Source: Bacillota bacterium | GTDB taxonomy: Bacteria > Bacillota > Clostridia > Lachnospirales > Lachnospiraceae | Length of the DNA stretch: 64,000 nucleotides | Assembly: GCA_023439125.1 (NCBI GenBank) | Contig: JAEXOU010000010.1 | Coordinates: 1-64,000, forward strand | Direction of reading: 5' to 3' | Translations under genes and position numbers: made by a program | Notes under the pieces: model-generated | The model's database searches: none | Told to the model about the DNA's origin: nothing | What the model saw: only the letters and a program-made list of their open reading frames with translations | In this document: piece by piece, positions 45,308-53,481 of the stretch | How positions within the stretch are numbered: the first letter of the stretch is position 1 | How the letters are laid out: each line of letters starts with the position of its first letter

Positions 45308-45356
45308 CCCATACCTCCTAACATTTCCTTGTGCAAAATTCTAACACCTGAATCTT
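45236..45356 (-). repeat. Dispersed TTTTGCAC repeat, copy 3
   Basis: On the minus strand TAAGATTCAGGTGTTAGAA, TTTTGCACAAGGAAATG, TTAGGAGGTATGGGATG and AAACATA match copy 1 in order. The plus-strand part AAGTACTTATCAAT...GTCATTTTGCAC matches copy 2. It occupies most of the 279-bp gap between xpt and the ABC exporter. Confidence 0.6.
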
Positions 45357-45371
45357 ATAACATGAAAAAGA

Positions 45372-45412
45372 AGACGGTACACCGTGTACTATCATACATA
45401 GTGTAACCGTCT
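45372..45412 (-). terminator. xpt terminator
   Basis: AGACGGT and ACCGTCT close an extended stem with further GTGTACTAT / ATAGTGTA pairing. On the minus strand it is followed by TCTTTTTC, 7 bp past the xpt stop codon. Confidence 0.75.
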
Positions 45413-45418
45413 AACTAT

Positions 45419-46000
45419 TTAATCTTCACGGAAAATAATTGTTCCGTCTTCTGCATTCATATGCTCTACAATAGCAAGTGATTCCAGATGGATACCCATC
45501 TCACGAATAATTTCACCACCAGATTGAAATCCTTTTTCGATTACAATTCCGATTCCTTCCACACTTGCGCCTGCACTAATAACTAAATCAATTAATCCAA
45601 CTAGGGCACAACCATTTGCTAAAAAATCATCAATGATTAAAACTTTATCTTTTGGATCTAGAAATTTTTTTGATACAATTACATCATATGTTTTTTTATG
45701 GGTAAATGATTCAATCTTTGTAGAATAAACATCACCATCAATATTGATACTCTGCGCTTTTTTGGCAAACACTACTGGAACATGAAAGTACTGAGCCACA
45801 ACACATGCAATACCAATACCAGATGCCTCAATTGTTAGTATCTTAGTGATCTGTTCCTTTTCAAACAAACGCTTAAATTCCTTACCAATCTCATTGAATA
45901 ACTCAATATCCATTTGGTGATTTAAGAAGGAGTCAACCTTAAGTACATTCCCTGCTTTTACTGTTCCGTCTTTCCTAATTCTGTCCTTTAACAGTTGCAT
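45419..46000 (-). CDS. xpt: Xanthine phosphoribosyltransferase
   Basis: Purine salvage enzyme converting xanthine and PRPP to XMP in the cytosol. The 193-residue length and sequence match Gram-positive Xpt: the N-terminal MQLLKDRIRKDGTVKAGNVLKVDSFLNHQ, and the PRPP loop VLIIDDFLANGCALVGL. It follows serA by about 65 bp on the same strand. Bacillus xpt has a guanine riboswitch; the short upstream gap here has no room for one, so expression probably depends on the ser operon or a weak local promoter. Confidence 0.93.
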   Translation of the reverse strand: MQLLKDRIRKDGTVKAGNVLKVDSFLNHQMDIELFNEIGKEFKRLFEKEQITKILTIEASGIGIACVVAQYFHVPVVFAKKAQSINIDGDVYSTKIESFTHKKTYDVIVSKKFLDPKDKVLIIDDFLANGCALVGLIDLVISAGASVEGIGIVIEKGFQSGGEIIREMGIHLESLAIVEHMNAEDGTIIFRED

Positions 46001-46031
46001 ATGAATTCCCTTTCTTGTGCCTTTGTATAGA

Positions 46032-46057
46032 CGATAGACAGTAAGAAATGTCTATCG
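46032..46057. terminator. Hairpin between serA and xpt
   Basis: CGATAGACA (46032-46040) and TGTCTATCG (46049-46057) form a perfect 9-bp stem with an 8-nt loop. There is no T-run, so it may only attenuate or process the transcript. Confidence 0.5.
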
Positions 46058-46065
46058 TTATGTAA

Positions 46066-47226
46066 CTAGATAACTCGTACTTTCAAAACTCCATCGATAG
46101 CTTCCAATTCTTTTACAAAGCGTTCTTTCGCCTCATCACATATATCTAGTACAGTATAAGCAAAGTCACCTTTGCTCTTATTTGCCATATTTTCAATATT
46201 GATGTTATCAGAGGAAAATACTTTTGTAAATTGGGTAAGCATATTAGGTTTATTCTTATGACAAATCGTAATACGAGCCTTTGTCTGGCAAACACCTGCA
46301 TCTAAGCTTGGGTAGTTAACTGAATTTGTGATGTTACCATTCTCGATATAATCTTTGATTTCCTTTACTGCCATCTTTGCACAGTTATCTTCGGATTCTT
46401 CTGTGGATGCACCAAGGTGAGGAATTGCAATAACGCCTTCCATTCCAGCTGTTTTTGCATTAGGGAAATCTGTTACATATTTTGCAACTTTACCTGATTT
46501 TAATGCTTCCTCCATTGCATCGTCATCTACCAATAGATCTCGAGCAAAGTTAAGAATAACAACTCCATCCTTCATGATTGCAATTGTATCTTTATTAATC
46601 ATTTTCTTTGTATCATCAAGCAATGGAACATGAACAGTAATAAAATCACACTCTCTAAAGATTTCTTCTCTTGTCTTTACATACTTAATTTCTCGAGATA
46701 GATTCCATGCATGTTCAACGGAGATATATGGGTCACAACCGTAAACTTCCATTCCAAGACGTTTTGCTGCATTCGCAACTAATACACCAATTGCTCCAAG
46801 ACCGATTACACCAAGTTTTTTACCTTCAATTTCTTTTCCAGCAAATTTAGCTTTACCTTTTTCAACAAGTTTTGCAACTGCTTCATCATCAGCTACTGTT
46901 TTTACCCAGTTGATACCACCAACGATATCTCTTGATGCTAAAAGCATACCTGCTATCACTAATTCTTTTACACCGTTTGCATTCGCACCTGGTGTATTAA
47001 AAACAACAATACCTTGTTCAGCACATTTATCAAGAGGAATGTTATTAACACCTGCACCTGCTCTAGCAATTGCTTTCAAATTTGCAGGCAACTCTAAGTC
47101 ATGCATTGCTGCACTACGAACTAAGACAGCATCTGCCTCATCCATAGTATCAACTTTTGTATATTTTTCATCAAATTGATCTAAGCCGATTGCTGCAATC
47201 GGATTTAAACAATTATATTTTATCAT
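46066..47226 (-). CDS. serA: D-3-phosphoglycerate dehydrogenase
   Basis: First committed step of serine synthesis: oxidises 3-phosphoglycerate with NAD. Rossmann motif GVIGLGAIGVLVANAAKRLGM at about 157-177, catalytic region NFARDLLVDDDAM and IPHLGASTEESEDNCA with the active His. A C-terminal ACT domain (about 315-386) is present for possible serine feedback. 386 residues, the short form without the intervening domain. The ATG at 47226 has AAGGAG upstream; an earlier in-frame ATG at 47268 overlaps serC and is rejected. Gap to serC is 22 bp, so they are co-transcribed. Confidence 0.94.
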   Translation of the reverse strand: MIKYNCLNPIAAIGLDQFDEKYTKVDTMDEADAVLVRSAAMHDLELPANLKAIARAGAGVNNIPLDKCAEQGIVVFNTPGANANGVKELVIAGMLLASRDIVGGINWVKTVADDEAVAKLVEKGKAKFAGKEIEGKKLGVIGLGAIGVLVANAAKRLGMEVYGCDPYISVEHAWNLSREIKYVKTREEIFRECDFITVHVPLLDDTKKMINKDTIAIMKDGVVILNFARDLLVDDDAMEEALKSGKVAKYVTDFPNAKTAGMEGVIAIPHLGASTEESEDNCAKMAVKEIKDYIENGNITNSVNYPSLDAGVCQTKARITICHKNKPNMLTQFTKVFSSDNINIENMANKSKGDFAYTVLDICDEAKERFVKELEAIDGVLKVRVI

Positions 47227-47248
47227 GGCTTTTCTCCTTTCAAAGCAT

Positions 47249-48331
47249 TTATGCGTTCTTAGCTTCAAATTCCTTCATGAATTCAACAAGCTTTTCAACA
47301 CCTTCGATTGGCATTGCATTATAGATACTTGCTCTCATACCGCCAACAGTTCTATGACCTTTTAAGCTTTCAAAACCAGCTGCTTTTGCTTCTTTTACAA
47401 ATTTAGCATCTAACTCTTCGTTACCAGTCACAAAAGGTACGTTCATTAAAGAACGGTCTTCTTTTCTTACAGTACCTTTAAATAATTTGCTTTGATCTAA
47501 GAAATCATATAAGATTTTAGCTTTCTTCTCATTATGTTCCTTCATTGCCTGAAGGCCACCCATCTTCTTGATCCACTTGAATACTTTGCCGCAGATGTAG
47601 ATACCATATGCTGGTGGTGTATTATAGAGAGATTGATTATCATCATGAATTTTATATTTAAACATTGTTGGTGTACCTGGAAGTGTGTCTTCCGTAATTA
47701 AATCTTCACGAATAATTACAATAACAACACCTGCTGGCCCGATGTTTTTTTGAACACCACCATAGATAACACCATATTTTGAAACATCCACTGGCTCGGA
47801 TAAGAAGCAGGAGGAAACATCCGCAACTAATGTTTTACCCTTTGTATTTGGTAATGTCTTATATTTAGTTCCGTAAATTGTATTGTTTTCACATATGTAC
47901 ACATAATCTGCATCCTCACTAATTGGAAGATCAGAACAGTCTGGAATATAAGAGAATGTCTTATCAGCGGAAGAAGCGATTGCATTAGCCTTTCCATAAA
48001 TCTGTGCCTCTTGGTAAGCTTTCTTAGCCCATTGTCCAGTAATAATATAGTCGGCAACTTTATTCTTCATCAAGTTCATAGGTATCATCGCGAATTGAGA
48101 AGAAGCACCACCCTGTAAGAATAATACTTTGTAGTTATCAGGAATATTCATTAATTCACGTAAATCTTTTTCTGCTGTTTGAATTATTTGTTCATAAGCC
48201 TTAGATCGATGGCTCATCTCCATTACGGACATACCTGTACCGTTATAATCAAGCATTTCATCTGCTGCTTCCTTCAATACTTCTACAGGTAACATCGCTG
48301 GTCCTGCTGAGAAATTATAAACTCTACCCAT
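47249..48331 (-). CDS. serC: Phosphoserine aminotransferase
   Basis: PLP enzyme making phosphoserine from 3-phosphohydroxypyruvate and glutamate, the second serine step. Opens with YNFSAGPAMLPVEVL, and the PLP lysine lies in GVIYGGVQKNIGPAG, both diagnostic. 360 residues, normal. AGGAGG lies before the ATG at 48331. It is the first gene of the serC-serA unit. No serB is visible nearby. Confidence 0.95.
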   Translation of the reverse strand: MGRVYNFSAGPAMLPVEVLKEAADEMLDYNGTGMSVMEMSHRSKAYEQIIQTAEKDLRELMNIPDNYKVLFLQGGASSQFAMIPMNLMKNKVADYIITGQWAKKAYQEAQIYGKANAIASSADKTFSYIPDCSDLPISEDADYVYICENNTIYGTKYKTLPNTKGKTLVADVSSCFLSEPVDVSKYGVIYGGVQKNIGPAGVVIVIIREDLITEDTLPGTPTMFKYKIHDDNQSLYNTPPAYGIYICGKVFKWIKKMGGLQAMKEHNEKKAKILYDFLDQSKLFKGTVRKEDRSLMNVPFVTGNEELDAKFVKEAKAAGFESLKGHRTVGGMRASIYNAMPIEGVEKLVEFMKEFEAKNA

Positions 48332-48500
48332 TTTAAATCCTCCTTAATTCTTCCATATTCATTATCCTACCAAAGCATCTTAATACACTATGACGCTTTA
48401 ATACACTACATTATAAGACTTTGTCAAATACTAGTCAATGATTTTATAAAAAAAGGAACAATCAGAATATTTTATGACAAGAATTTTAAATTATGAGAAA

Positions 48501-48545
48501 AAATCGCTAGAAAAAAAAGTAAAATTCTCTTTATTCTAACGATTT
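48501..48545 (-). terminator. Terminator downstream of the gene at 48594
   Basis: AAATCG-C-TAGAA and TTCTA-A-CGATTT form an 11-bp stem with one mismatch, followed by TTTTTTC on the minus strand. The rest of 48332-48593 is AT-rich and presumably holds the serC promoter. Confidence 0.65.
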
Positions 48546-48593
48546 ATTCACTAAATGTTTAACAATCAATTAACCAATCCACAAAAAAATAAT

Positions 48594-49235
48594 TTAATCC
48601 ACAGAACACGATTCTTCTTTGTTCAGAATAATCATTTCATTCGCGTATGGTAATGTCTTAATCCAGTCACATAATGTATGCCATTCTGCAAGCTTGTGAT
48701 TCTTTCTTGCATGATAGATGTTTCCTAATGTTTCATAATTTAAGGTACAAGTACGCATCTGATTATAACTAGAAGGTAATAACTGTATCAAATCATACCA
48801 GTCCGACTTATCCTTCGACTCATTGTATTTTATGCGAACACTCTCTAGATATTCAATGAACTTTTCAAACTGAACTAAAGATTCAGCTGTCATATGATCA
48901 TGACTAAAATCATCCAGTTCAAATGGTTTGCTATGAATTTTATGCATCGTACTTGTTGAGTTTGCTACTGTTGCTACTTTATAAGTATCATATTCTTTCC
49001 ACCAATAAAGAGGCGCAGTAATATCAACACTCACCATGATTTGTCGGATAAACTTACGATGGTCACTTCCAGCTTGACATAATCTCTTGGCTAATGATAA
49101 ATCATTTTCCCCAAGAATAAAGTTACGGTTTTCATCGTAGTAACTATCCATTTTAGCCCAGCTATTCATAGGATTTCTCGCACCTCTAATTGCATTATCC
49201 ATATTCATGACGCATCCATGGTTTACTTCTAACAT
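48594..49235 (-). CDS. Conserved protein, possibly remote ThyX-like
   Basis: A 213-residue soluble protein conserved, as far as I recall, in many clostridia. It contains the strongly patterned segment GSDHRKFIRQIMVSVDITAPLYWWKEYDTYKV and later SSYNQMRTCTLNYE and HKLAEWHTLCDW. The general pattern resembles flavin-dependent thymidylate synthase (ThyX), but the ThyX motif RHRxxSxxxxSxR is not present, so a ThyX reaction should not be assumed. AAGGAGG lies before the ATG at 49235. It sits 15 bp after the GltD-like gene and may be co-transcribed with it. Confidence 0.6.
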   Translation of the reverse strand: MLEVNHGCVMNMDNAIRGARNPMNSWAKMDSYYDENRNFILGENDLSLAKRLCQAGSDHRKFIRQIMVSVDITAPLYWWKEYDTYKVATVANSTSTMHKIHSKPFELDDFSHDHMTAESLVQFEKFIEYLESVRIKYNESKDKSDWYDLIQLLPSSYNQMRTCTLNYETLGNIYHARKNHKLAEWHTLCDWIKTLPYANEMIILNKEESCSVD

Positions 49236-49250
49236 TTCTGTTCCTCCTTA

Positions 49251-50486
49251 TTATTTTGTTTCTTCGATTGATATCGTCTGCATATATCGGTCCATTGCAT
49301 CAGCTACCAGCTTAGAATAATGTACAGCTTCAACAACGGTTTTAGCACCATTTACTACATCGCCGGAAGCGAAAATTCCTGGTCGGGATGTTTCTCCAGC
49401 TTCACTAGTCATAATTAATCCCTTATCATTTACATTAATGCCTTTCGTTGTTGAAACAATTTTATCCTTAGGCCCTTGACTAATCGCAATAATAATTGAT
49501 TCAGCCGGATATAGTTTTGCACTATTTGGTTCTGGAATCATAGTACCATCTTCTGTCCAACTCACATCTTGCATAATAGGACCGTCTTCTGTTAATTCAA
49601 CACTTGATTTACATGTTTCAAAACGAACGCCATCTATCTTTGCGTATTCTACTTCATTTAAACTTGCTCGAATAGAATCACTATGGGAATATACTGTTAC
49701 TTCCCTTACTCCTTTTCGAAGTGCTGTTCTGGCAACATCCATTGCTGAATTACCTGCTCCAATAACAGCAAGCGATTTACCTAAATTATAAGAATCTGGA
49801 TTTACTAGATAATCAATTGCATAGTGAACATTACCAAGTGTTTCTCCCTTCAATCGAAGCGTATTTGGTCTCCAAACTCCAGTTCCAATAAAGACTGCTA
49901 AATATCCGTCTCGGAATAAATCATCAACGCCAATAGCTCCACCAATTGTAGTGTTTGGACGAATCTTTATACCTAAGTCTAACATTTTTTTCTTATAGTT
50001 ATCAAGTATTGTTTTTGGCAATCGAAATTCTGGTATACCATAACGTAAAACGCCACCTATCTTTTCTCTTGTTTCAAAGACTGTTACATCATAACCTTTC
50101 TTAGCTAATATAATAGAAATTGTAAGACCCGCTGGTCCTGAACCGATAACTGCAGCACGTTTATGCTTTCTTTCTTCACGTTCAAGCACCATCTGGTCAA
50201 AATAAGTTGTAGATATATAATTTTCAATACTACTGATATGCACCGGCATTCCCTTTTTTCCAAGAATACAATGACCTTCACACTGTTTTTCATGATCACA
50301 AACAAGTGAACATACCATGGACATCGGATTGTTGTTAAATAACATTTCTCCTGCCTTGGAAATACCTCCATTTAAGAGTTCATGAATCATCGTTGGAATA
50401 GGTGTGCTGATTGGGCACCCAGTCATACATAGTGGTTTTTTACAATTTAAACAACGTTTTGCCTCATATACTACATGATCAGCCAT
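49251..50486 (-). CDS. GltD/NfnB-like NAD(P)H oxidoreductase
   Basis: A 411-residue iron-sulfur flavoprotein homologous to the small subunit of glutamate synthase. The N-terminus carries two sets of cluster cysteines (CLNCKKPLCMTGC, and CSLVCDHEKQCEGHC), then an FAD Rossmann motif (IGSGPAGLTISIILAKKGYDV) and an NADPH motif (IGAGNSAMDVARTALRKG). No large glutamate synthase subunit is adjacent, so it probably acts with another partner or as an NADPH oxidoreductase. The frame is open to 50522, but the ATG at 50486 matches the family start and follows GAGGAG. Confidence 0.85.
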   Translation of the reverse strand: MADHVVYEAKRCLNCKKPLCMTGCPISTPIPTMIHELLNGGISKAGEMLFNNNPMSMVCSLVCDHEKQCEGHCILGKKGMPVHISSIENYISTTYFDQMVLEREERKHKRAAVIGSGPAGLTISIILAKKGYDVTVFETREKIGGVLRYGIPEFRLPKTILDNYKKKMLDLGIKIRPNTTIGGAIGVDDLFRDGYLAVFIGTGVWRPNTLRLKGETLGNVHYAIDYLVNPDSYNLGKSLAVIGAGNSAMDVARTALRKGVREVTVYSHSDSIRASLNEVEYAKIDGVRFETCKSSVELTEDGPIMQDVSWTEDGTMIPEPNSAKLYPAESIIIAISQGPKDKIVSTTKGINVNDKGLIMTSEAGETSRPGIFASGDVVNGAKTVVEAVHYSKLVADAMDRYMQTISIEETK

Positions 50487-50609
50487 GCTAATATGTCTCC
50501 TCTCAAGTTGTCTGATTCGCATTGATGCGTATCGATGTCATGTAGAATTAATTATACCGAATATAGATTAAAATACAACAATCGTTAATTTATTGTCGAA
50601 CATAGTGGC

Positions 50610-51848
50610 CTAATTCTTTGTTAGAAAATCTCCTACGATATCATTGGCTAGCTTATTTAATTTTGCATAAGAAAAATCTTTTCCACGGTAATCCTTCAAT
50701 ATGTAATGCTTCTTTGCCATCTCTTCACTATAATCAGATAACTTATAAACTCCTATATTTATATTTTTTCCACGTTCATAGTGTGTAACGATAGGTGTTA
50801 AGGAAGCCATCTTAATATAAGTGCCTGTTATATCCTTCTTAATACATACTTCAGCCATTCCTCCTAGCATACGATCCGTATAATCCATCGTAGAAACATA
50901 GTTACCTAACGAATAGTATACAAGCATCTTATGACCAGTTGAACTTATAACCCACTCTACTGGTTGTAAAACATGTGGATGGGTTCCAATGACCATATCA
51001 ACACCCTGCTCCGCAAAAAAGCTTGTCCATTGATCTTGAAATTTATTTTGTTTATATACATATTCTGTTCCCCAGTGTGGAAATACAATAACAAAATCAG
51101 CTTGTTCTTTCGCCTTTTTTATGTCACGTTTCAAGGTTTTCTCATCAAAGCCATCAACCATAAATAACTTGTTTTTCGGAACTGGAATTCCATTTGTTCC
51201 ATAGGTACAATTTAGCAAAGCGATACGTATGCCATTTTTTTCGACAATTGAAATTGACTGATTACTTTCAAGTGAATCATGTATCCCGACTACTTCTATT
51301 TCCGGATAATCATCCCAATAGGAAAGTGTATTCTCCAGCCCTTCCATCCCCATATCCATGACATGATTTGTTGCGTGTAATACGACATCAAAACCAGCCT
51401 TACGAACAGCATCACCGATTTCAGTTGGTGAGTTAAATCTAGGATAACCCGAATAACCCATCTTTTTTGTCCCAAAGATCGTTTCTTGATTAATGACAGC
51501 TATATCTGCCTGTTCAAAATCTTCTCTCAAGTGATCAAATAAGTGGTCATAATTATAAGTACCATTTTTCTTTAATCCGCTGTCGATTACTTTTTTATGT
51601 ATCAGGTTGTCTCCTACCGCCACTAGCTTCACTTCGCAAGGCGTTGGTGTAGATGTTACAGTTGTTGTTGGTGTTGGAATTTGTATGATCGAAGATTCTG
51701 AGATTGAGATGGATGGCTGTGTTGTTGTAGGTATAGGTACTGCATTCACTGCTTCTGATTCCTCTTGCACTATTTGCCCACAGCTTACTAATCCTAACAG
51801 AATCAGGATAAACATAAGCATTTTTATTACTTTTATTGTTATCTTCAT
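50610..51848 (-). CDS. CapA-family lipoprotein
   Basis: A 412-residue secreted protein. The signal peptide ends with the lipobox LVSC (about residue 23), followed by a Thr/Pro/Ser linker (about residues 35-70). The PGA_cap metallophosphatase-like domain follows: VAVGDNLIHKKVI, NQETIFG, LHATNHVMDMG, and VIGTHPHVLQPVEW with YYSLGNYV. The family includes CapA of poly-gamma-glutamate capsule synthesis, but no capBC neighbours are present, so the role may be different. Single gene on the minus strand. Confidence 0.87.
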   Translation of the reverse strand: MKITIKVIKMLMFILILLGLVSCGQIVQEESEAVNAVPIPTTTQPSISISESSIIQIPTPTTTVTSTPTPCEVKLVAVGDNLIHKKVIDSGLKKNGTYNYDHLFDHLREDFEQADIAVINQETIFGTKKMGYSGYPRFNSPTEIGDAVRKAGFDVVLHATNHVMDMGMEGLENTLSYWDDYPEIEVVGIHDSLESNQSISIVEKNGIRIALLNCTYGTNGIPVPKNKLFMVDGFDEKTLKRDIKKAKEQADFVIVFPHWGTEYVYKQNKFQDQWTSFFAEQGVDMVIGTHPHVLQPVEWVISSTGHKMLVYYSLGNYVSTMDYTDRMLGGMAEVCIKKDITGTYIKMASLTPIVTHYERGKNINIGVYKLSDYSEEMAKKHYILKDYRGKDFSYAKLNKLANDIVGDFLTKN

Positions 51849-52018
51849 AACTCCTCCATCTATACTTCCATTTTTTTACATATTATAGCAGATGTAAATA
51901 TTTGTCAAGTTTGGAATTATTAACACCAGAATCTTACAGAGATATCCATTGAAAAAAAAAACTTATTTTTATATAGTAATAATGATATACGTAAACAAAG
52001 CTTTGAATGGAGACAAAA

Positions 52019-53020
52019 ATGGTTAAGAAAAAAAGAATACTTATGTTAACAACTGGTGGAACCATTGCCTCTTTATCAAGTGAGGAAGGTCTTGCACCCG
52101 GTCTTGCTGGTTTTGATTTACAAAAGAGAGTGAATTACTTACTATATGATTGTTATGATGTAACCGTTAAGGATATATTACATCTTGATAGTTCTAATAT
52201 TCAACCAGAGGAATGGACTTTCATTGGGCAACATGTCTATGATAATGCAACTAGTTATGATGGCATTGTAATTACACATGGTACAGATACAATGGCATAT
52301 ACTGCCTCAATTCTTTCCTTTATGTTACACAACATTCCAATTCCTGTTGTCTTAACAGGATCACAATTACCTTTGACTCATCCGCTGACCGATGCTTATG
52401 ACAATTTACGATATGCCTTTGCGATGGCTGCCTCCAGTGTACCTGGTGTTTTTCTATCTTTTAATCGAAAAATAATTCTCGGATGTCGAGCTGTTAAAGT
52501 TAGAACTACTGGATTTGATGCTTTTGAAAGTGTAAACTACCCATTGATTGGCTATGTAGATTCAAAAGGTCTAAATATCAATCATGAGGCACTCGTCAAA
52601 GCAGATGGGCCATTTGAATATTTATCTACACTGAATACGAATGTTTTTTTAATTAAGCTAACACCTGGCCTTAACCCAAAGATTTTCGATATGTTAATTG
52701 AGATGAATTACAAAGGAGTTGTAATTGAAGCATTTGGTTCTGGCGGTTTTCATTTTGTTAACCGTAATTTAATTGAAAAACTAAAGGAATTAGTAAAGCA
52801 AAATATTGCTGTCGTTGTATCCAGCCAATGTCTATATGAGCGAAGCGATTTATCCATCTATCAAGCTGGCCAAATGGCTTTAAAGGAAGGCGTAATTCCT
52901 GCTTATGATATGACAACAGAATCTGCAATCACAAAACTCAGTTGGGCATTAGGCCAAACAAGTGATATGGAAGAAATACGACGTATCTTTAAGACAAATT
53001 ATGTCGGTGAAATCTGTTAG
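52019..53020 (+). CDS. ansA: Type I L-asparaginase
   Basis: Hydrolyses asparagine to aspartate and ammonia; cytosolic, as no signal peptide is present. The first catalytic Thr is in LTTGGTIASLSS and the second in ITHGTDTMAYTA, then GSQLPLTHPLTDAYDNL. 333 residues, normal. The frame opens at 52007, but that codon overlaps the GGAG site; the ATG at 52019 is chosen. It is rightward and alone, followed by a hairpin terminator. Confidence 0.92.
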   Translation: MVKKKRILMLTTGGTIASLSSEEGLAPGLAGFDLQKRVNYLLYDCYDVTVKDILHLDSSNIQPEEWTFIGQHVYDNATSYDGIVITHGTDTMAYTASILSFMLHNIPIPVVLTGSQLPLTHPLTDAYDNLRYAFAMAASSVPGVFLSFNRKIILGCRAVKVRTTGFDAFESVNYPLIGYVDSKGLNINHEALVKADGPFEYLSTLNTNVFLIKLTPGLNPKIFDMLIEMNYKGVVIEAFGSGGFHFVNRNLIEKLKELVKQNIAVVVSSQCLYERSDLSIYQAGQMALKEGVIPAYDMTTESAITKLSWALGQTSDMEEIRRIFKTNYVGEIC

Positions 53021-53056
53021 AGTATACAATTGTTTTTATTTTGCATATACTGATTA

Positions 53057-53080
53057 AAAGGGGCTGTGTATAGCTCCTTT
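53057..53080 (+). terminator. ansA terminator
   Basis: AAAGGGGCT (53057-53065) pairs with AGCTCCTTT (53072-53080) with a G-T pair, then ATTTAT follows. Confidence 0.6.
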
Positions 53081-53083
53081 ATT

Positions 53084-53117
53084 TATATATGGAAATTCCT
53101 CTGAATTTCCATATATA
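53084..53117. repeat. Long AT hairpin repeat, CTCT loop
   Basis: A perfect 15-bp stem, TATATATGGAAATTC and GAATTTCCATATATA, with a CTCT loop. This is the reverse-complement orientation of the AATTC-AGAG-GAATT hairpins at 24384 and 41482. Confidence 0.7.
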
Positions 53118-53175
53118 CTCTTATATACCATCTTTGCATGTGTTTTTCAATACTTAATCCAAAGAAGGGTTACTA

Positions 53176-53204
53176 TTGACAGTTTACTATGTCTATAGTA
53201 AACT
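53176..53204 (+). promoter_or_regulatory. glmS promoter with overlapping inverted repeat
   Basis: TTGACA (53176-53181), 17-bp spacer, TAAACT (53199-53204). The perfect inverted repeat GTTTACTAT-GTCT-ATAGTAAAC (53182-53203) fills the spacer and overlaps the -10 box, where a bound repressor would block polymerase. Confidence 0.6.
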
Positions 53205-53275
53205 AGCTTTATGCAAGTCCGAAGCATACCTATTGGGAGGTACCCAAGACAGAAATGTCTTCCTTCATATGTAAG

Positions 53276-53455
53276 GATAAAATTAGCGCCATGCACCTTC
53301 GACGGACGGGGATTTATTTAGAAGGTTAACGAGGTAGAGAGTTAGCGAATATTCGGCGGATGCTCTCTCGTGTCGTTTGAACACGTGATGTACTGAAAAA
53401 ATTACAGGTAACTGTACCACAACAGCAGTACAATCAAACGATTTGCACTTTTGAA
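53276..53455 (+). ncRNA. glmS ribozyme: glmS self-cleaving ribozyme-riboswitch
   Basis: Located in the glmS leader. It has the conserved cleavage site A/GCGCC (cut expected between 53285 and 53286), then AACGAGG (about 53328-53334) and the highly conserved TTCGGCGGATGC (about 53353-53364) flanked by GAGAG/CTCTC pairing. Glucosamine-6-phosphate is the cofactor, and cleavage lowers glmS expression. It ends about 25 bp before the glmS start. Upstream, the transcript has about 75 nt with small hairpins, including AAGACA-GAAA-TGTCTT (53246-53261). Confidence 0.93.
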
Positions 53456-53481
53456 AACTAAATAAGAAAAGGAGAATCGTT

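Noticed and set aside
46001..46065. Guanine/xanthine riboswitch ahead of xpt
   Set aside because: The gap is only 65 bp and contains a simple 9-bp hairpin, too small for a purine riboswitch with expression platform.
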